64,000 nt of DNA from Paracentrotus lividus (taxonomy: Eukaryota > Echinodermata > Echinoidea > Camarodonta > Echinidae): the NCBI GenBank assembly GCA_940671915.1, contig CALNVZ010003426.1, forward strand, positions 15,735,246 to 15,799,245, written 5' to 3'. Within the stretch, counting starts at the first letter, position 1. Every line of letters starts with the position of its first letter. Shown one piece after another: positions 46,718-59,345 of this stretch. Both the position numbers and the translations under genes were made by a program. The notes under the pieces were generated by a model, which had not been told where the DNA came from, did not search any database, and saw nothing but the letters and a program-made list of their open reading frames with translations.

Positions 46718-47213
46718 GTATTGAAGATTTTGAAGATAAATTAAAATGTATCGAATTACCTGCCTGGTATAGCATCGGGGAACTTGAGTGTCCCTATCCG
46801 AGTGCAAAGAAGAGATGGAGAGACATATTATGAGCATTTTATTTGTATTTTTCATGCATAAAATTTGAATAAATTGAATACACTCTTCCACTTCTTCTAC
46901 ACATTTGCCCTCTACTTTATTTGAGAATTTGTTCAATAGTAAATTATGTCGTTTAAAAGTCATGTTATAATAATCAAATTTAACTGAACTAAACACAACG
47001 CAACATGTAAGTTCCCGACTGGTGAAGGCGTAGACTTTTAACAGAAATATTTTGTGCAAAGCACAAATAATAATGTTACAGCAGTGTTCTACACTAAACT
47101 TTATTTTGTTTGAAAAGGAGATTTTGTATTTCATGAGCCAATTATCACATTTCAAACTTAACAAGAGTCACTTTTTTCATGCCAACATGCCAAAAACTGG
47201 ATTGTCAAAAAGA

Positions 47214-47250
47214 CCCCCCCCCCAAAAAAAAAAAAAAAAAAAAAAAAAAA
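47214..47250. repeat. C10-A27 compound homopolymer
   Basis: A C run passes directly into an A run. The open frames across it are shadows. Confidence 0.95.
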
Positions 47251-47690
47251 TGTTTCTAAAGACTATTGTCGACATGACTTGTTACAATACTAAAGGCGAA
47301 GTAGAATAGACTCGTATTTACATACATTAGAACAAAAAATATGACGTGAGCGTGATTGTTTAATTACCGTTAATGACCGAGGAACAATAGGAGAGCGACT
47401 TATAGGACTTGAACTTAGAATCTGTTCCTATTGAACCATAACCACAGGTGCGAGAGTGCGAGGGCCCCTATTGACTGGAAGAACAATGCAGGGACAAGGT
47501 AGATTTTGGGTTCATAAGAAACAAAAGGGGGTGATGTAATGATTGACTTGAGGCGTGAACTTATCTATTGTACCGTAACCACAGGTGCGTATAGGCTATT
47601 GTATTGTTCGAAGAAAGCTTCGGATTTGTGAAGGTTTGTGGTTCAATGGGGACAATAAGGGCAAGGTAGGCCTACCTATTCTATGAAATA

Positions 47691-48156
47691 CAGTCTGTGT
47701 CAAAAAAAATGGTACAGTCGGGGAAAAAATCATTTAGGTGTGAAATCTTTTCATATAATGTGTGTTTGTGGTACCAAATTAAAGCCAAAATATTTTTCTT
47801 GCTGATGCGCTTTGTCCTGTATAATTTGCTTTCGTAAAACAAAAGTTATGCTAAGTTTTGTGCGACGAGGAACAAATCGAAATTACGCACTTCTGTCGTT
47901 CTGGAGCGCCGAATTCACGGTCATTATGCGAAATCGTACACAAAGGCATGGGACGGCCTGCGAAAAATGGATTTTTCTTGATTGTAGAAAATTAGTCATA
48001 TCTCAAAAAATACTGCACCAAATGTGATGAAAAAAATTGCAGAAGAAAGAGTGATATTCCTGCGTTATGAAAATAACAAACAATACCATGTTGATATTAA
48101 CCTTCACACTATAAAAAAATGTTTTCTAACTGTACCATTTTATTTGACACAGACTG
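47691..48156. mobile_element. 466-bp TIR element with TA target duplication
   Basis: CAGTCTGTGTCAAAAAAAAT with GGTACAGT at the left, and ACTGTACC with ATTTTATTTGACACAGACTG at the right, inverse in 27 of 28 positions. TA lies at 47689-47690 and 48157-48158. The interior has no transposase motif. TIR style and TA target fit a non-autonomous Tc1/mariner element. Confidence 0.88.
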
Positions 48157-48159
48157 TAG

Positions 48160-51100
48160 AGAATTGTGTATGCTACAATGAAAATTAAACGCTCGGGGAA
48201 GGGAATATACTCCTAATCTAAATTTCATATCAAGGCCAGTTCTATTTGCAAGTTTAGTGAGCCGATGAAAAATATTGCTATGTTTCTCGAATGTTACCAA
48301 ATACCCCAAAAATTATGATGATGATATCACTTTTGTGGAAAATAAAAAAAGAAAAAAAATACAAGGAGCTCATAATCGCCTGTACCGCGGAGCGTTTTTG
48401 AATATGCGGGTGGGGGCCGAGCTGAACGATAAAAAATATTTTGGGCCTGATGCACCCACCCCCCGCCCCCGCAGCGGCTGGCCTAAAAAGAACATTATAT
48501 TCGTATTCAAGCATATTCCATTCCCAGATTTGGAAATGGACGCTCTGTGTACACACATACAAAACAAAAACAACAACTAAAAAAAAAATTAAAAACAAAA
48601 CAAAAACAAAACAAAAAACAAACAAAATAGCAAAAAATAGAGTAGTGTTATTGCACATACTCCAGAAATATCTTCTATTTAAAGTTGAACCAGGAAATTT
48701 ATACGCTCACGATGCATGAAAATTATACTTTATTTGGTGCTGGAAAAGAATATGACGGTTGATTACATGTTTTTAGGAATAAAAATGAACCTTTTGTTAC
48801 TTTCAGTGCAACCACAGATGAGCAAATAAAACAATTCGGGTAAAGCTAAAGTTTTGAAAATGGATTTTCTATTTTAAAGACACATTAGCACCCCCCCCTA
48901 AAAAAAAGACAAAGTAATATAGTAGAACTATAGGTGTGGAATTGAGTATTAACTACTCCATCGAGAAAACTTTTAAGTTGAAACTGTAAACGCTTGAAGT
49001 TTTATTATACAGGCCTTCATCGCAACCTCTCTCATGTCTCTTGTGTATACCTCGCAGTGTTCGAATCCCAACGAAAATCCATTTTCTTGGCTCATTTTTC
49101 ATATTTTTCATTTCAGGGGACTTCTAATGCACTCATTTGTAAATATAGTTTTGGTTAGAATTATATGAAGGCGATTGATAGAGTGGGCACTTGTTTTTAA
49201 GTAAAATCACGCGAAGCAATCATAAAAAAAAAACCTTTCCCTTTCCCTGGCCTGGGCAACTTGTTATGTCAAATATTAATTTCCACCCACACGTTTTGGA
49301 CATCTTTAACACATGTCACGCGGGCGTATTGCTTTATTATTTTTTATTAACCGCAAGTGTATATTTACAACGTCGAGGTCTTTCCTTATTGTTATTTACG
49401 GCGAGTAAAATTCATGTATTCCTGACTTTCACCCGTAATGCTTATTTTTACCCTCACTTGCCAGAAGTAATGCAATAGCTAAAATTAGTCTTTTAGTATT
49501 ATGTTGTTATATTTCATTCATAGCCAGAGTAATTCTTGACCATTTGGTATTATTCTGAAATGATTTCTTGGAGCAGTAAATAACCAGAAACGGTCATTTC
49601 TGAAATAAAGTGGGAGACAGAGGATCAAAGCCCCCAAAATGAAATTTTGGTAGGAGGGGGCCTAATCAGTGAACAGAATCATGATGCATGTTTTATATTT
49701 CTCCGAAAACTGTTTACAGCTCCAGGTTATACCGATGTCTAATGAATAATGGCCAAAAAGTTAGCACTACAATGGCAGACAATAAAAGCAACACTATGGT
49801 GTGAAATTTATTCATGCCGTTGCAGTTTATACATTCTACCAAATGATCACATTATACTAGGCAGAAGCCAACCCCTCATAAATTTATTGTAATAGCGTTT
49901 TCAATATTTGCAATATCATTTTCACACTTTTGTTACTTTTTGCTGGATAATCACGACCTCTCGTTCTGGGATTATCCTCCTTAGCAACAACGCAATGTTT
50001 TCTCTTCTTCTTCTTAGGGTGGTTTTTTTTTTCATTTGCCTTTGAAATGGTTCCTTTTTTTTTTAATTAAGTGTTTTATTCAATCAAAAACAATCAAAGT
50101 GTACAGGTCATAAAAAATATTATGGCCATTATTCATTAGCCAGTTGTATAAATGAAATATAGCCAGTTAAAAGACTTGTAAAAATGAAAAATGCATGAAT
50201 TTCAGCTATGTTGCAATACCTAGGCTATGGCAGCTGGAAGTGATTGTATATCACACTTGATATGCTGAAAGAATTTTAAATTGTAGGTTGATCATGCTCT
50301 ATAAAAATTATAATGAAATGACTTGCATTTATTGACAGCAACGAGCAAGAGTACAAGATATTTTGTTATAAAGAAAAAGAAAAAGAAATGTACATAATTG
50401 AATTACATTGTTTTTATATTGGTATCATAAACTCTCGGTATTCCTAAATTCAGCTTCTTTATCTTGTCAGTTTTGTGGCAAAAAGTTAGTAATTTTAACT
50501 GCTCTTTGTTTTCATCTTTAACTTTATCTGCTTATTTCTGTCAGTAGTCATGGTAGTAGGCCTATAGACATTTATTCAGATGGTCCAAATATTTTACAGT
50601 ACGAATTTTGCAGCCTGCGTAAATTTTCATGAAAATAAGCGTTTGAATAAAACTATTCCATTTCATTATTATACTGCAATATAGGATTCATACATATTTG
50701 ATTAAGGTGAACGGTGATCACAATTTTTATTTATTTCATTATTTTGTATGCAATTCATTTTACATGGCTTCCGAACTATATATAATTATATATAAAAAAA
50801 CAAAAAACAAAAAAACAAATCTGCATGGGTTACTAGTGGTAGATGTAAACATTTTTCTCAAGCAGTCATTGATTTTTCATGTAACTCCCTGTTTACAATA
50901 CGTCTTGTAAAACTAATATTTTTCATTTATTTCTTGTCATATAAATAATAAAGTGCTTCATTAGCATAAGAATTTACTGTATTTCTTGGTCTCTAGAAAT
51001 ACCTCCTACAAGATGATTTATCGTGTTGCAGGAATATGTCGCAACATAAAGGGGGAAATACATTTTGTAGTCCCGGTAAAGTAAAGTAGTCCAGCCGGTC

Positions 51101-51780
51101 ATTTTGCGTCCTGTGCACATGTTCCTATACATGTACATTCAAACTTTATATTCAAACTGCAAATACGAGTGAATGATAATGCAGCTTTCGAAAAAGATTT
51201 CAAAATTATTTAGTATAGGGGAGTTCATTAGTATCACTTTTTAAAAGAACATAACTTTGTGTTAGCACTGTTTTGATATTTAATCATTGAACTCTCAAAA
51301 CATCGGGTAATAGTTACTTCAATATTGATTTTCATCAAAGGATTATCGTGCAAAATTGACTATAGAAAGTTTAATAGCCAAAAAGATGTGGGTAATCTTA
51401 TTTCAGGGAGTCAGTACCATTATTTTAGACTATTTTATTGTTACACTCATTTCATTATGATCTAAAGTTGACTTAAAACAGACTCACTAGTAAAATTCTG
51501 ATAATCATGCTTTCATTCTTTACCCAGGGTTTTAAAATGAATATTGTAGGTGTCAATTTTTTTTTTCAATTACATTTCTGAAAACCTCAGTCGTTCGCTG
51601 CATTTCCATCTCCAAATCGCAATTCTGAGAGGTGAAAAAGTTTCTTACATAATAAAAAGATATATTGTTGACTGTTTATCAATCGTTTTGCTTTCTTAAT
51701 TTATGAGGTCATCTTATTCCGACTTACGTCTTCGTTATGCCTAATTAAGTATCTTAAAAAGAAGTTATTTAAGACACAAA
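48160..51780. other. Unassigned AT-rich intergenic sequence
   Basis: A7-C7 runs near 48580-48900 and a box-B-like GTTCGAATCCCAACG at 49061 followed by GGCTCATTTTTCATAT, which also follows a box-B-like motif at 36886. No gene, RNA or complete element recognised. Confidence 0.4.
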
Positions 51781-52119
51781 AGAGATAAGTCGATAGCCAC
51801 CCAAAAGAACAAGACACTTACGCACGACGAACCCCATGTATACGAGTCCATTCGCCTGATACCACACCGTACCAAAAACCTGACCCAGTCTATTGTTATG
51901 ACCCCCATCGCTTACCCCTGGGTACGTGCGAATCGGATCGTTTGTTCCTAACGGAGTAAACCCCTATTGTCCAATCACAAAAGTCCATCTATCAGGTCGG
52001 GTGCGAAGCCACGCCTACCTGCCTAGGCACTATGCATGAATTATTCATGGTCTTTGAAAGCCCATGATGTCATTGTTCGGGAAAACGAACGGGAAACCGT
52101 CGCATGCTCGGTTTAGTTT

Positions 52120-52160
52120 ACCAGTATAAATCCAGTTTCATTCAGGGTTTGAAAACATTT
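52120..52160 (+). promoter_or_regulatory. Predicted core promoter of the ETS gene
   Basis: A TATAAA lies at 52125-52130, about 150 bases upstream of a consensus donor at 52282, which places a likely transcription start near 52150-52160. Upstream are a CCAAT motif (51971-51975), a CRE/ATF-like TGATGTCA (52065-52072) and the palindrome CATGAATTATTCATG (52035-52049). The stretch 51780-52110 is less AT-rich than its surroundings. Start position is inferred, not observed. Confidence 0.5.
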
Positions 52161-52281
52161 ACTGTTTGGTCTCTAGCTTGTTAACAACTCGAATATCATA
52201 TATCAGAAGCTAAGGAATTATAACACAAGACCACTTCTACGACAAGTGCATTTATCACTTGAAGTTGACCTGTATTATTTT
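52155..52281 (+). other. SPDEF: Predicted non-coding exon 1 (5' UTR) of the ETS gene
   Basis: The segment ends at a consensus donor GTAAGT (52282-52287) and would splice to the acceptor at 53688-53689. In the spliced frame of the downstream ATG it holds a TGA at 52266-52268, so translation cannot begin in this exon. The 5' limit is estimated from the TATA box. Other first exons are possible. Confidence 0.45.
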
Positions 52282-53689
52282 GTAAGTTTGCATTTTTTTT
52301 TGCACTTTGTGTTTTTATTTTCATGTTATAATTGATCTAATTTATCATGTTTGTATGCATGTCTGTGAAAATGTTTAAATGGTGAAGTTGTAATTTGATG
52401 TTATGTTTCGTGTGTTTGGCGTTTTGTAGAGCTCAAATTGAGGTGGGTTTAATAATTTGTTGCATTTATCAGCTGGGAAATTTGAGGTGGTATAATTAAT
52501 CCATAATCATTTGTCGATTATAATTCAGGATGCCTGAGATAAATTTGCCGGGAATGTTGTTGTCCTAAATTGCAGCCTGTTCCGAAACCAAGAACCCGAA
52601 ACCAGGATTGGTTTTCTTCAGTTTCACTTGCAAGTCATGTTGACCAGTGTTTCGACCAATCATGATAGTATCATAGCTTGGATATTGATATCAAAATAGG
52701 CATACAATTCCCTGGTTTCGCTGCCCAGTTTCTAAACTATATTTTGTGCGGTGCACATCCAACACGTGTGCATCGTGTACATGTGTGGTGTATGTACTCC
52801 ATGCACTGTTTGCAAGTAGAGCGTATAGTGTGTGAATACAGTCTATACCGTGTGCTGCTGTTTGACTGTGGATGTTTTGTGTGCAGTGATATAAACAGCT
52901 GTTTTCAAGAAGGCGGAAATAGTAAATTTTCTATCACAGAGTTTCGGGCAGCCTAGGGGGAAATAATTCCGATCTACCTCAAGTGTGCTTGCTATATATT
53001 CCAAACTTCCTCATACAATTGGCATGCACTTATTTTGTCGTCATAGTCTTGTGATTATGACGATTTATGTATTGAAAGTCGATGCCTGGCTGGATATATG
53101 GGTCTTTCCCTCATAAGTTGAGATGTCAAAGTGGTTCATCCAAAAATAGATTTTGGCATTATTTAGAGACACATTCTGTCTATAAAACAGCTCTCATTGT
53201 TTCTCAAATCATTTAATATTAAATTCTTGAAGTTTATCCATTGGTTGACAATCTCCATTTATAATGTGTAAGCAACAATTTATTTGGAAGAAACACATTG
53301 ACACTTTATAGATGTCTCAAAACTCTTAATTTTTTCTTCAAACTTAGTATTTTTTCAACATATTATCTTTTAGTAACTTTTAGTAGTCATCTCTAAATAA
53401 TTCCTGTTTACCATAGGCCTGGTGTACTTTTAAATAGCAAGTTATAGACATAGGTTTATTTATTTCTAACTCATTCTTTTTTTTTCAATTTTATTATGAA
53501 CTACATTGAAGTTGGCCTTTGCTTTGATAGTATCTGATTTATATAATATATGTTGAGTTTATTATGCTTCCCTACTATTTTTTTTTTCTCACCGGAATCT
53601 TCCTGAACTGAATTATAATGGTTTAAATATAAACATATTTGTAATTATCATTATTGTGTACTTATGACCTGTTCTATTTTTTCTCCCAG

Positions 53690-53781
53690 ATTTAAACCAC
53701 AATATCACAACGACATCCAGCAACACTATGTTCTCAACTGGCGAAGTTTGTATTGTACCACCCACACCAATGACCGATCCA
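53690..53781 (+). CDS. SPDEF: ETS gene exon 2: 38 bases of leader plus residues 1-18
   Basis: The exon follows a pyrimidine-rich tract and CAG (53687-53689). ATG is at 53728 and the coding part encodes a short Pro/Thr-containing N terminus, ending exactly at a codon boundary before GTAAGT (53782). An alternative internal start exists at the ATG of 55262 in exon 3. The upstream start is preferred because the exon has perfect splice sites and stays in frame. Confidence 0.7.
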
Positions 53782-56700
53782 GTAAGTTTATTTACATTTT
53801 AAAAAAATTATTTATTTATTTATTTAAACGTGTTTAAACAAGATCAGATTTATATTTTAAGAAATGCATATATTAATGCATTTCAACATATTTCCCTATT
53901 TTCATTTACCATCAGTTGGTCATTACAGCCACTTCAGGTTTAGGGTTGGTTGGTATTCTACATGCCAATATTGTAGGTGCCTATGTACTGTATGTCAATC
54001 CAAATTTCATTTCCATTTTGTTCTAATAAGATAACAAAAAAATCTCTGTTTAAATAATTTTGATATTGTTATGCAATGTATACCTAGATCTTTTGTTAAA
54101 AGTTGATCATTGATTGTAATTGAATGATAGTATTGTATAATTGAATTCATTCAAGTTAATATGTAGGCCTAAACTTCCCGCAAATTATTAGATATGGGGC
54201 CTATCAGCCTCAAACAAATCCCAAATTACAAAATTTAACTTGACATGTTTTATTCAGCTTGTCTTGTATATTAATATCATTTCATATATCTGTGGAATTT
54301 ATTCCTGAGTGTACATTGCTATGCCATTTTCCACAGTGTGGAGTGAATCTATTTAAAAAAAAAATATTTGGAGCCTATTCACTATGTACAGTATAACAAA
54401 TACTATACAACAGTGATATTCATTTTCAATAACTGTGCACAGCAGTGTAGACTTTAAACCAGCTATCCATTGCATACTTCCTTTGCCAGTTCAAAGTCCA
54501 AATATATGTACTGTACATAAAATAACTGTATATGATCTGTGGCCTAATAATACCCTTTGCCAAGAATGGCGAGAGAGAGAGAGAGAGAGAGAGAGAAAGA
54601 AACCAACTGTTGATTTCAATAGGATAATTGAATGAATCGCAAACTTCTCTGTAGAGTGTTTATTATGACGTCAATGAATAGGGCCGTATGCCAAAACTCG
54701 CTGGCATCTCATAATACTGGAAGACCCGATCGGGGAATTCCCTCTCTGTCTCCCTCGTTGTTTTTATGAGAGCATGTTCTCAGTAGAGCTTGGAGGCCAT
54801 GTGATTAGGAAATGAAAACATGCCATTTTTTCTTGTGACACCAATTAACCGTGAGAAAGGTAGTTTGGGTGTCATACCTGAGACTCAATTACTTGTGTGA
54901 AATTGTCCAGAGTGTACTGCTAAATATTTAGGGGAAATATATAGAGTGAGTACTCAATGATCAATTAGGGAAGATGCATCATTTAGGTTGATTGATAAGG
55001 GGTATTACAAATATGTGAGTTATAGTTAATAGCTTCTTTGTATTTAAAGCTAAAGGGTATTTATGGTTTAATTGAAACACACTTTAAGAGCTTTAGTGTC
55101 AATACATGTATCCATAATTCACAACTAATCATAATGGTTGTTGATTCCTACTTCTTAGTGCAAAGATAATTCTTAAATTGAATCTGGATTTTAATTTTTT
55201 TTATGATAAATCATTTTTTTTTTCTTCTTTCAAGGACGCTGTCCAACTCGCAGAAATAAGCATGGGCAGTCAACTACTGGATCTCGACCTCATCCAACAC
55301 CAACAACAGCAACAACAGAGGCAAGCAAGATTCGACGGCCCTTCACCCAGCCCCTCCTTCAGCGGCGGATATGGATTCCCCCCTTCCCCAGACATGCAGG
55401 GGTCCTTCTACCCTGAGCAATGCTTCTTCCCTGGCCAGCAGGTGGGACCTTCCATTCAGCAGACGGGGGTTGATCAGATCTCAGAGATTGAGGAGAACGA
55501 GGTGGTGAGACTACTGATGAGGGAGATGATTCCTGATATCTTGGCCGACTGCAGCAAACTCAACTTGTATCCAAGTAAGTAGTGATCCCCATCCACTAAA
55601 ATCTCTGTTTATTTTGCGATGGAAAGTTTTCCAACAAATATCACCATAAGCAGGTTCACATGGTCTCTACAGATCCAAGTATTTGAAATAATGCAATTTC
55701 ACAATAATGTAATATCGTTGGCAATTCCAAGGTGAATCAGTATTCTCTCTGTAAAATAGTGTACACAGAGCCTGAAATGCATTTGATAGTACAAATTTAT
55801 ATACAGTGGAAACTTGTTTTAAAGAGGCCTGAAATAACAGTATGCCTTGTTGGTCCTAAGGCCCTACTTAATAATGAGTTTTCAGCATTTATAGATTATG
55901 GATCTAGAATGATATGAGACGTAAATCTACAATTGTCATCCTCCACCCAAGAGACTTAAAAAAAATTAATGTATTGTTCTTGTTCTAAATATTTAAATTT
56001 CTCTCTTCTATTGATAGATCTGTCAGTGTGGACAAGGGACGATGTTCAGAGATGGCTCGCATGCATAATCAGCCGGTACGAACTCGGAGAGGTCGACATG
56101 AACATGTTCTACATCGACGGAACAACGTTGGGGTCACTACATGATGAGGATTTCAGACAGAGGGCGCCAAAATGCGGGGACATCCTTTACAGCGTTGTAT
56201 GTCTTCTCAAATCAAGTGAGTATCTCCATTCGTTTTTTTTAATGAAGACAGATATTCCTTTTTCCAGATGAACAACATGAATAGTGCTGAATAATCACAT
56301 TTAGAGCAGCCATATTTTTTTGGCTTTTGTTTAATAGCAGAAACTTTATGAGATATATGTTAAAAACGAAAAAAGGTGTCATGTCGGCCAAATTATTATG
56401 AATATATAAGTCCACAATGTGCTGGAAAAGTTGGTTTTAAATAGATCTCCTAAATTTTTCTGAACAAGAACAAAATGGCATCATTAAATAACACTGAGAG
56501 CAGTACTCCATTTCTGTGATTTAAACACTATATCATGTATCTAAATCCAACACCAATTTCTCCATCTCGCCCCTACCCCAGGTATTCACTTTGATGCGGC
56601 ACCCCAGGTGGTTCCACAAGCCCAGATGATTCCCCACCACATCCCCCAGCCATCTCATTTCATCACGGGAGCACCCACGGTTATGCCTCCAAGGTGCGTT

Positions 56701-59345
56701 ATGGCACCCATCTCACCGGTTGCCACACCTGGTGACGAGAGCGGCAGCACGGGATCGCCTAGTGATGGTAAGAATTTTTGAAGTTCTGCTACTTGGGTAC
56801 ATGTATCCTGATGAGAATGAATTCAAGATGCAGTGATGAATGTTATGAGGCATTATTGCTTTAAAAAATATATGACAAACAGTGAAAATGTGACAAGACG
56901 AAATGGAGTTAATTTTTTTTTTCTGTCTGTCTGTCTGTTTCTCTCTATCTCTCTTTCTGTCTATCTGTCTCTCTCTCTCTTATGTTGAGGTAATTATGAA
57001 CATTATTCGTTTAGCTGGAATAATTTTTATTCAATCCTGCCTATTTAGTGATCTTTCCATGCAGTTTTCTAACTTGTTCAGTCCAATCAATGATTTTTTT
57101 TCTTCTTCAATATTAACAAAATATATTAAATCATTTTATCTCCTTCTCTCCAGATGAGATCTCTATCCCATCTCCTGCTCCTAGCGGCCCAAACACCTCC
57201 ATGACTCCAAACCACACTGGTGGTATCCAGCTATGGCAGTTCTTGAAGGAGCTCCTCCTCCAGCCAAACTCCTACAGCTACTGCATCAGGTGGATGGACA
57301 GAACACACGGTGAGTGTTATGAACAGCATCTATGCAAATGAGATGTAAATGATGTGGAGTGCCATGTAGAGAATATGATATAAGATATGGAAAGTGCATG
57401 TCATGTGATTTTAAAGAACGACTGAGATGGATGTTTGTATGCTATAAGGTGTCCAAAAAAAAAAAAAGAAGAAAGAAATGGCAATATTTGCCAAAGATGT
57501 CTTCTTTGCGATACTAGATTAAAAGGCAATCAGAAAAATAGTATTTAAGGTTCCATAATGGTGTCTGAAATAGTTAGCCAAGCTAAACAATATTAGGGTC
57601 ATGAATAATGCATGAGCATCCTTTGTGAATGGTTTGATCTCTCGCCCTTATAAGGGCATGCCAAGAATAGCAGTGTGGTAATGCATGATGTCATNNNNNN
57701 NNNNNNNNNNNNNNNNNCATTGTCATTTTAGGGGGGGGGGGGTAGGTGGATGAGATGGCAGGATGTGCAGATCAGGAAGCTAAAAGGGAAGTGGATCTTC
57801 CTGACCCTGTGTTTGGGTTATTTCTCTAAGCTTAAGTGCTTCCTCACAGGAAGGAAAGAGCGGTAGACCGTCCTTGCCCCAAGCGGCACCAAAATGATAC
57901 AAATCTGTGACGATTTATTCCCAAATATGGTCAAACGGTTGAATTTCCGCGAAATACCAAGGGTAGTAAAACAAAACTAATTGGTTATCGATTGATGGAA
58001 ATCTGATCAATATACTTCCCAAATATGGGTGTAAAAATAATTGATCTTGGGCTGATTCCAGAGACAGTTTTTAACTGATCACTAAAATGGGTCGATCAAT
58101 TTGAAACTTGAAACCACCTACCTGTATCTTATCCATATGGAAACCTAAACTGACATAGGAGACTCGATAAAACTCAATCTTCAAAGTTTTAAGAAATGAG
58201 ATACTTGATAAAGAAAATTAAGAATGATTGAAAACAAGGGTGTGTGTTTCTTGGGAGTACGTGCAGTATGTGCTATATATAGGTGATTGACATGTTTTTT
58301 GGATATTAATTACAGCTACACGTTCAATCAGTTTTTAGTTCATGGTTGTCCGTTGAAGTGGGTGCCAGTAAAATTGACAAACAGATGATAGATTGGGGGT
58401 CTTCAACTTATTGATATTAAAATACATATTCATGAAGTTCGAAAAAAGAAGAAAAAAAATTGAATTTCAAACAATCAAAAGAGAAACAAAATTTGTTTGA
58501 AACAATGGGAAAATAAATAAAATTGGGTTTCAAACAATAAAAAAAGACAAAATTGGGTTTTCAAACAATCAAAACAGAAAACAAAAATTGTTTCAATCAA
58601 TCAAAATTCATACATGTATGAATTCATCTGTCTGTTGAATATATATGAAGCTCATTGTCATTGCTGTAATTCATATCTGATGAATATTCATGAAGCTCAT
58701 ACAATGATTGGATGGTGGTGATGTAATGGGCGTGTCTTTGTAGGTTTGTGACTGCACTTTTAGTGGGGTTGTAACCTTGTGCAACCAAAAACTAAATCAT
58801 AAAGATTTATGGCAGGCAGGAGAATTTCTGCTTAATCAATCACAAAAGATTTTTTTTTTCTTATTTCCTGCAAAGATCCTGGTTTATTGTTCATGCCCTT
58901 CAAAGAAAAATACACAAGGTCAACAAAGAGGGGGTAAAAGCATTAAACTATAGATGCTTTGTTTGGGTATAAATGATATGGTAGATTACTACTACATGAA
59001 TAAGGACACCTGCTTTAGTGACTAACTATATGGAAAACAGTTTTTGTGTTTTTTTCTGTTCCCCTTGTGGGGTATCCCATATAAGTTTCTCTGTAATAAA
59101 CATCCTGTTATATTTCTAGCATTTTTTTTATTAACTCTCTCTTTTCCTCTTTGTTGCCAATTTCAGGAATCTTTAAGATCGAGGACTCCGTCGAGGTCGC
59201 GAGACTTTGGGGCTTGAGGAAAAACCGACCAGCGATGAACTACGACAAGCTCTCTCGCTCCATCAGGCAGTACTATCGTAAAGGTATCATGAAGAAGACA
59301 GAGGTTTCGCAGCGACTGGTCTACCAATTCGTCCACCCCTGCTAG
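53728..59345 (+). CDS. SPDEF: SPDEF/PDEF-class ETS transcription factor (Ets4-like), six coding exons, 370 aa
   Basis: Sequence-specific nuclear DNA-binding protein of the ETS family. Joining 53728-53781, 55235-55574, 56018-56215, 56582-56767, 57154-57309 and 59167-59345 gives an uninterrupted 370-codon frame; every junction is GT..AG, the first intron phase 0 and the other four phase 1. Residues 39-48 are Gln-rich, residues 108-197 carry a PNT/SAM (Pointed) domain with its N-terminal helical extension, residues 199-283 are a Pro/Ser-rich linker, and residues 284-368 are the ETS domain ([11 protein letters not shown] to RLVYQFVHP). The protein ends two residues after the ETS domain, as in vertebrate SPDEF. 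Recognition helix [13 protein letters not shown] has the two conserved Arg (342, 345). Ser343 and Gln346 lie where, as I recall, SPDEF differs from other ETS proteins and accepts GGAT as well as GGAA. The ATG is the first in frame after a stop at 52266-52268 in the spliced leader. Sea urchin Ets4 is, from memory, the PDEF orthologue. Class assignment is strong; splice choices are predicted by eye. Confidence 0.93.
54569..54597. repeat. (GA)n microsatellite in intron 2 of the ETS gene
   Basis: About 13 GA units inside the intron between coding exons 2 and 3. No other structured element is obvious in that intron (53782-55234). Confidence 0.9.
55235..55574 (+). CDS. SPDEF: ETS gene exon 3: Gln-rich region and start of the Pointed extension (residues 19-131)
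   Basis: The acceptor follows a long T/C tract (AAG at 55232-55234), and the donor GTAAGT begins at 55575 after the first base of codon 132. A run of six Gln sits at residues 41-46, followed by a Pro/Ser/Gly-rich stretch. The last 25 residues ([16 protein letters not shown] and onward) resemble the helix that precedes the Pointed domain in SPDEF. The Gln codons are mixed CAA/CAG, so slippage instability should be limited. Confidence 0.85.
56018..56215 (+). CDS. SPDEF: ETS gene exon 4: PNT/SAM (Pointed) domain core, residues 133-197
   Basis: The exon encodes the Pointed domain from [13 protein letters not shown] to [11 protein letters not shown]. The W-x(5)-V-x-x-W-L pattern, the central G-x-x-L segment and the DEDFRQRAP-x-x-G-D-I-L segment are the usual SAM/PNT landmarks. 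The domain mediates protein-protein contacts in this family. The acceptor AG is at 56016-56017 and the donor GTGAGT at 56216. Confidence 0.92.
56582..56767 (+). CDS. SPDEF: ETS gene exon 5: Pro-rich linker, residues 199-259
   Basis: The exon codes for a low-complexity His/Pro/Gln/Met-rich segment between the two folded domains and ends in an acidic/Ser-Gly stretch. Acceptor CAG is at 56579-56581 and donor GTAAGA at 56768. No motif of known function is visible. Linkers here are poorly conserved in the family, so this exon is called mainly from its splice sites and phase. Confidence 0.8.
57154..57309 (+). CDS. SPDEF: ETS gene exon 6: first half of the ETS domain, residues 261-311
   Basis: After a Ser/Pro/Asn-rich lead the exon encodes the first ETS helix ([14 protein letters not shown]) and IRWMDRTH. 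The ETS domain is interrupted by a phase-1 intron of about 1.86 kb directly before GIFKIEDS. The donor is GTGAGT at 57310. Confidence 0.93.
57695..57717. other. Run of 23 N (assembly gap)
   Basis: Undetermined bases inside the last intron of the ETS gene, followed within about 15 bases by a G run. The true gap length is unknown. It does not touch coding sequence. Confidence 0.99.
59167..59345 (+). CDS. SPDEF: ETS gene exon 7: second half of the ETS domain and stop, residues 313-370
   Basis: Encodes [34 protein letters not shown] and [11 protein letters not shown], then one Cys and TAG (59343-59345). The segment is the most conserved part of the protein and carries the DNA-recognition helix. 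The acceptor is TTTCAG ending at 59166. Confidence 0.95.

Noticed and set aside
46661-47164. 167-codon minus-strand frame
   Set aside because: It ends inside the 142-bp MITE, has no recognisable motif and no splice context. Chance in AT-rich sequence seems more likely, though it is the longest frame free of simple repeats.
52678-52956. 92-codon plus-strand frame in intron 1 of the ETS gene
   Set aside because: No homologous motif and no in-phase splice sites joining it to the ETS frame.
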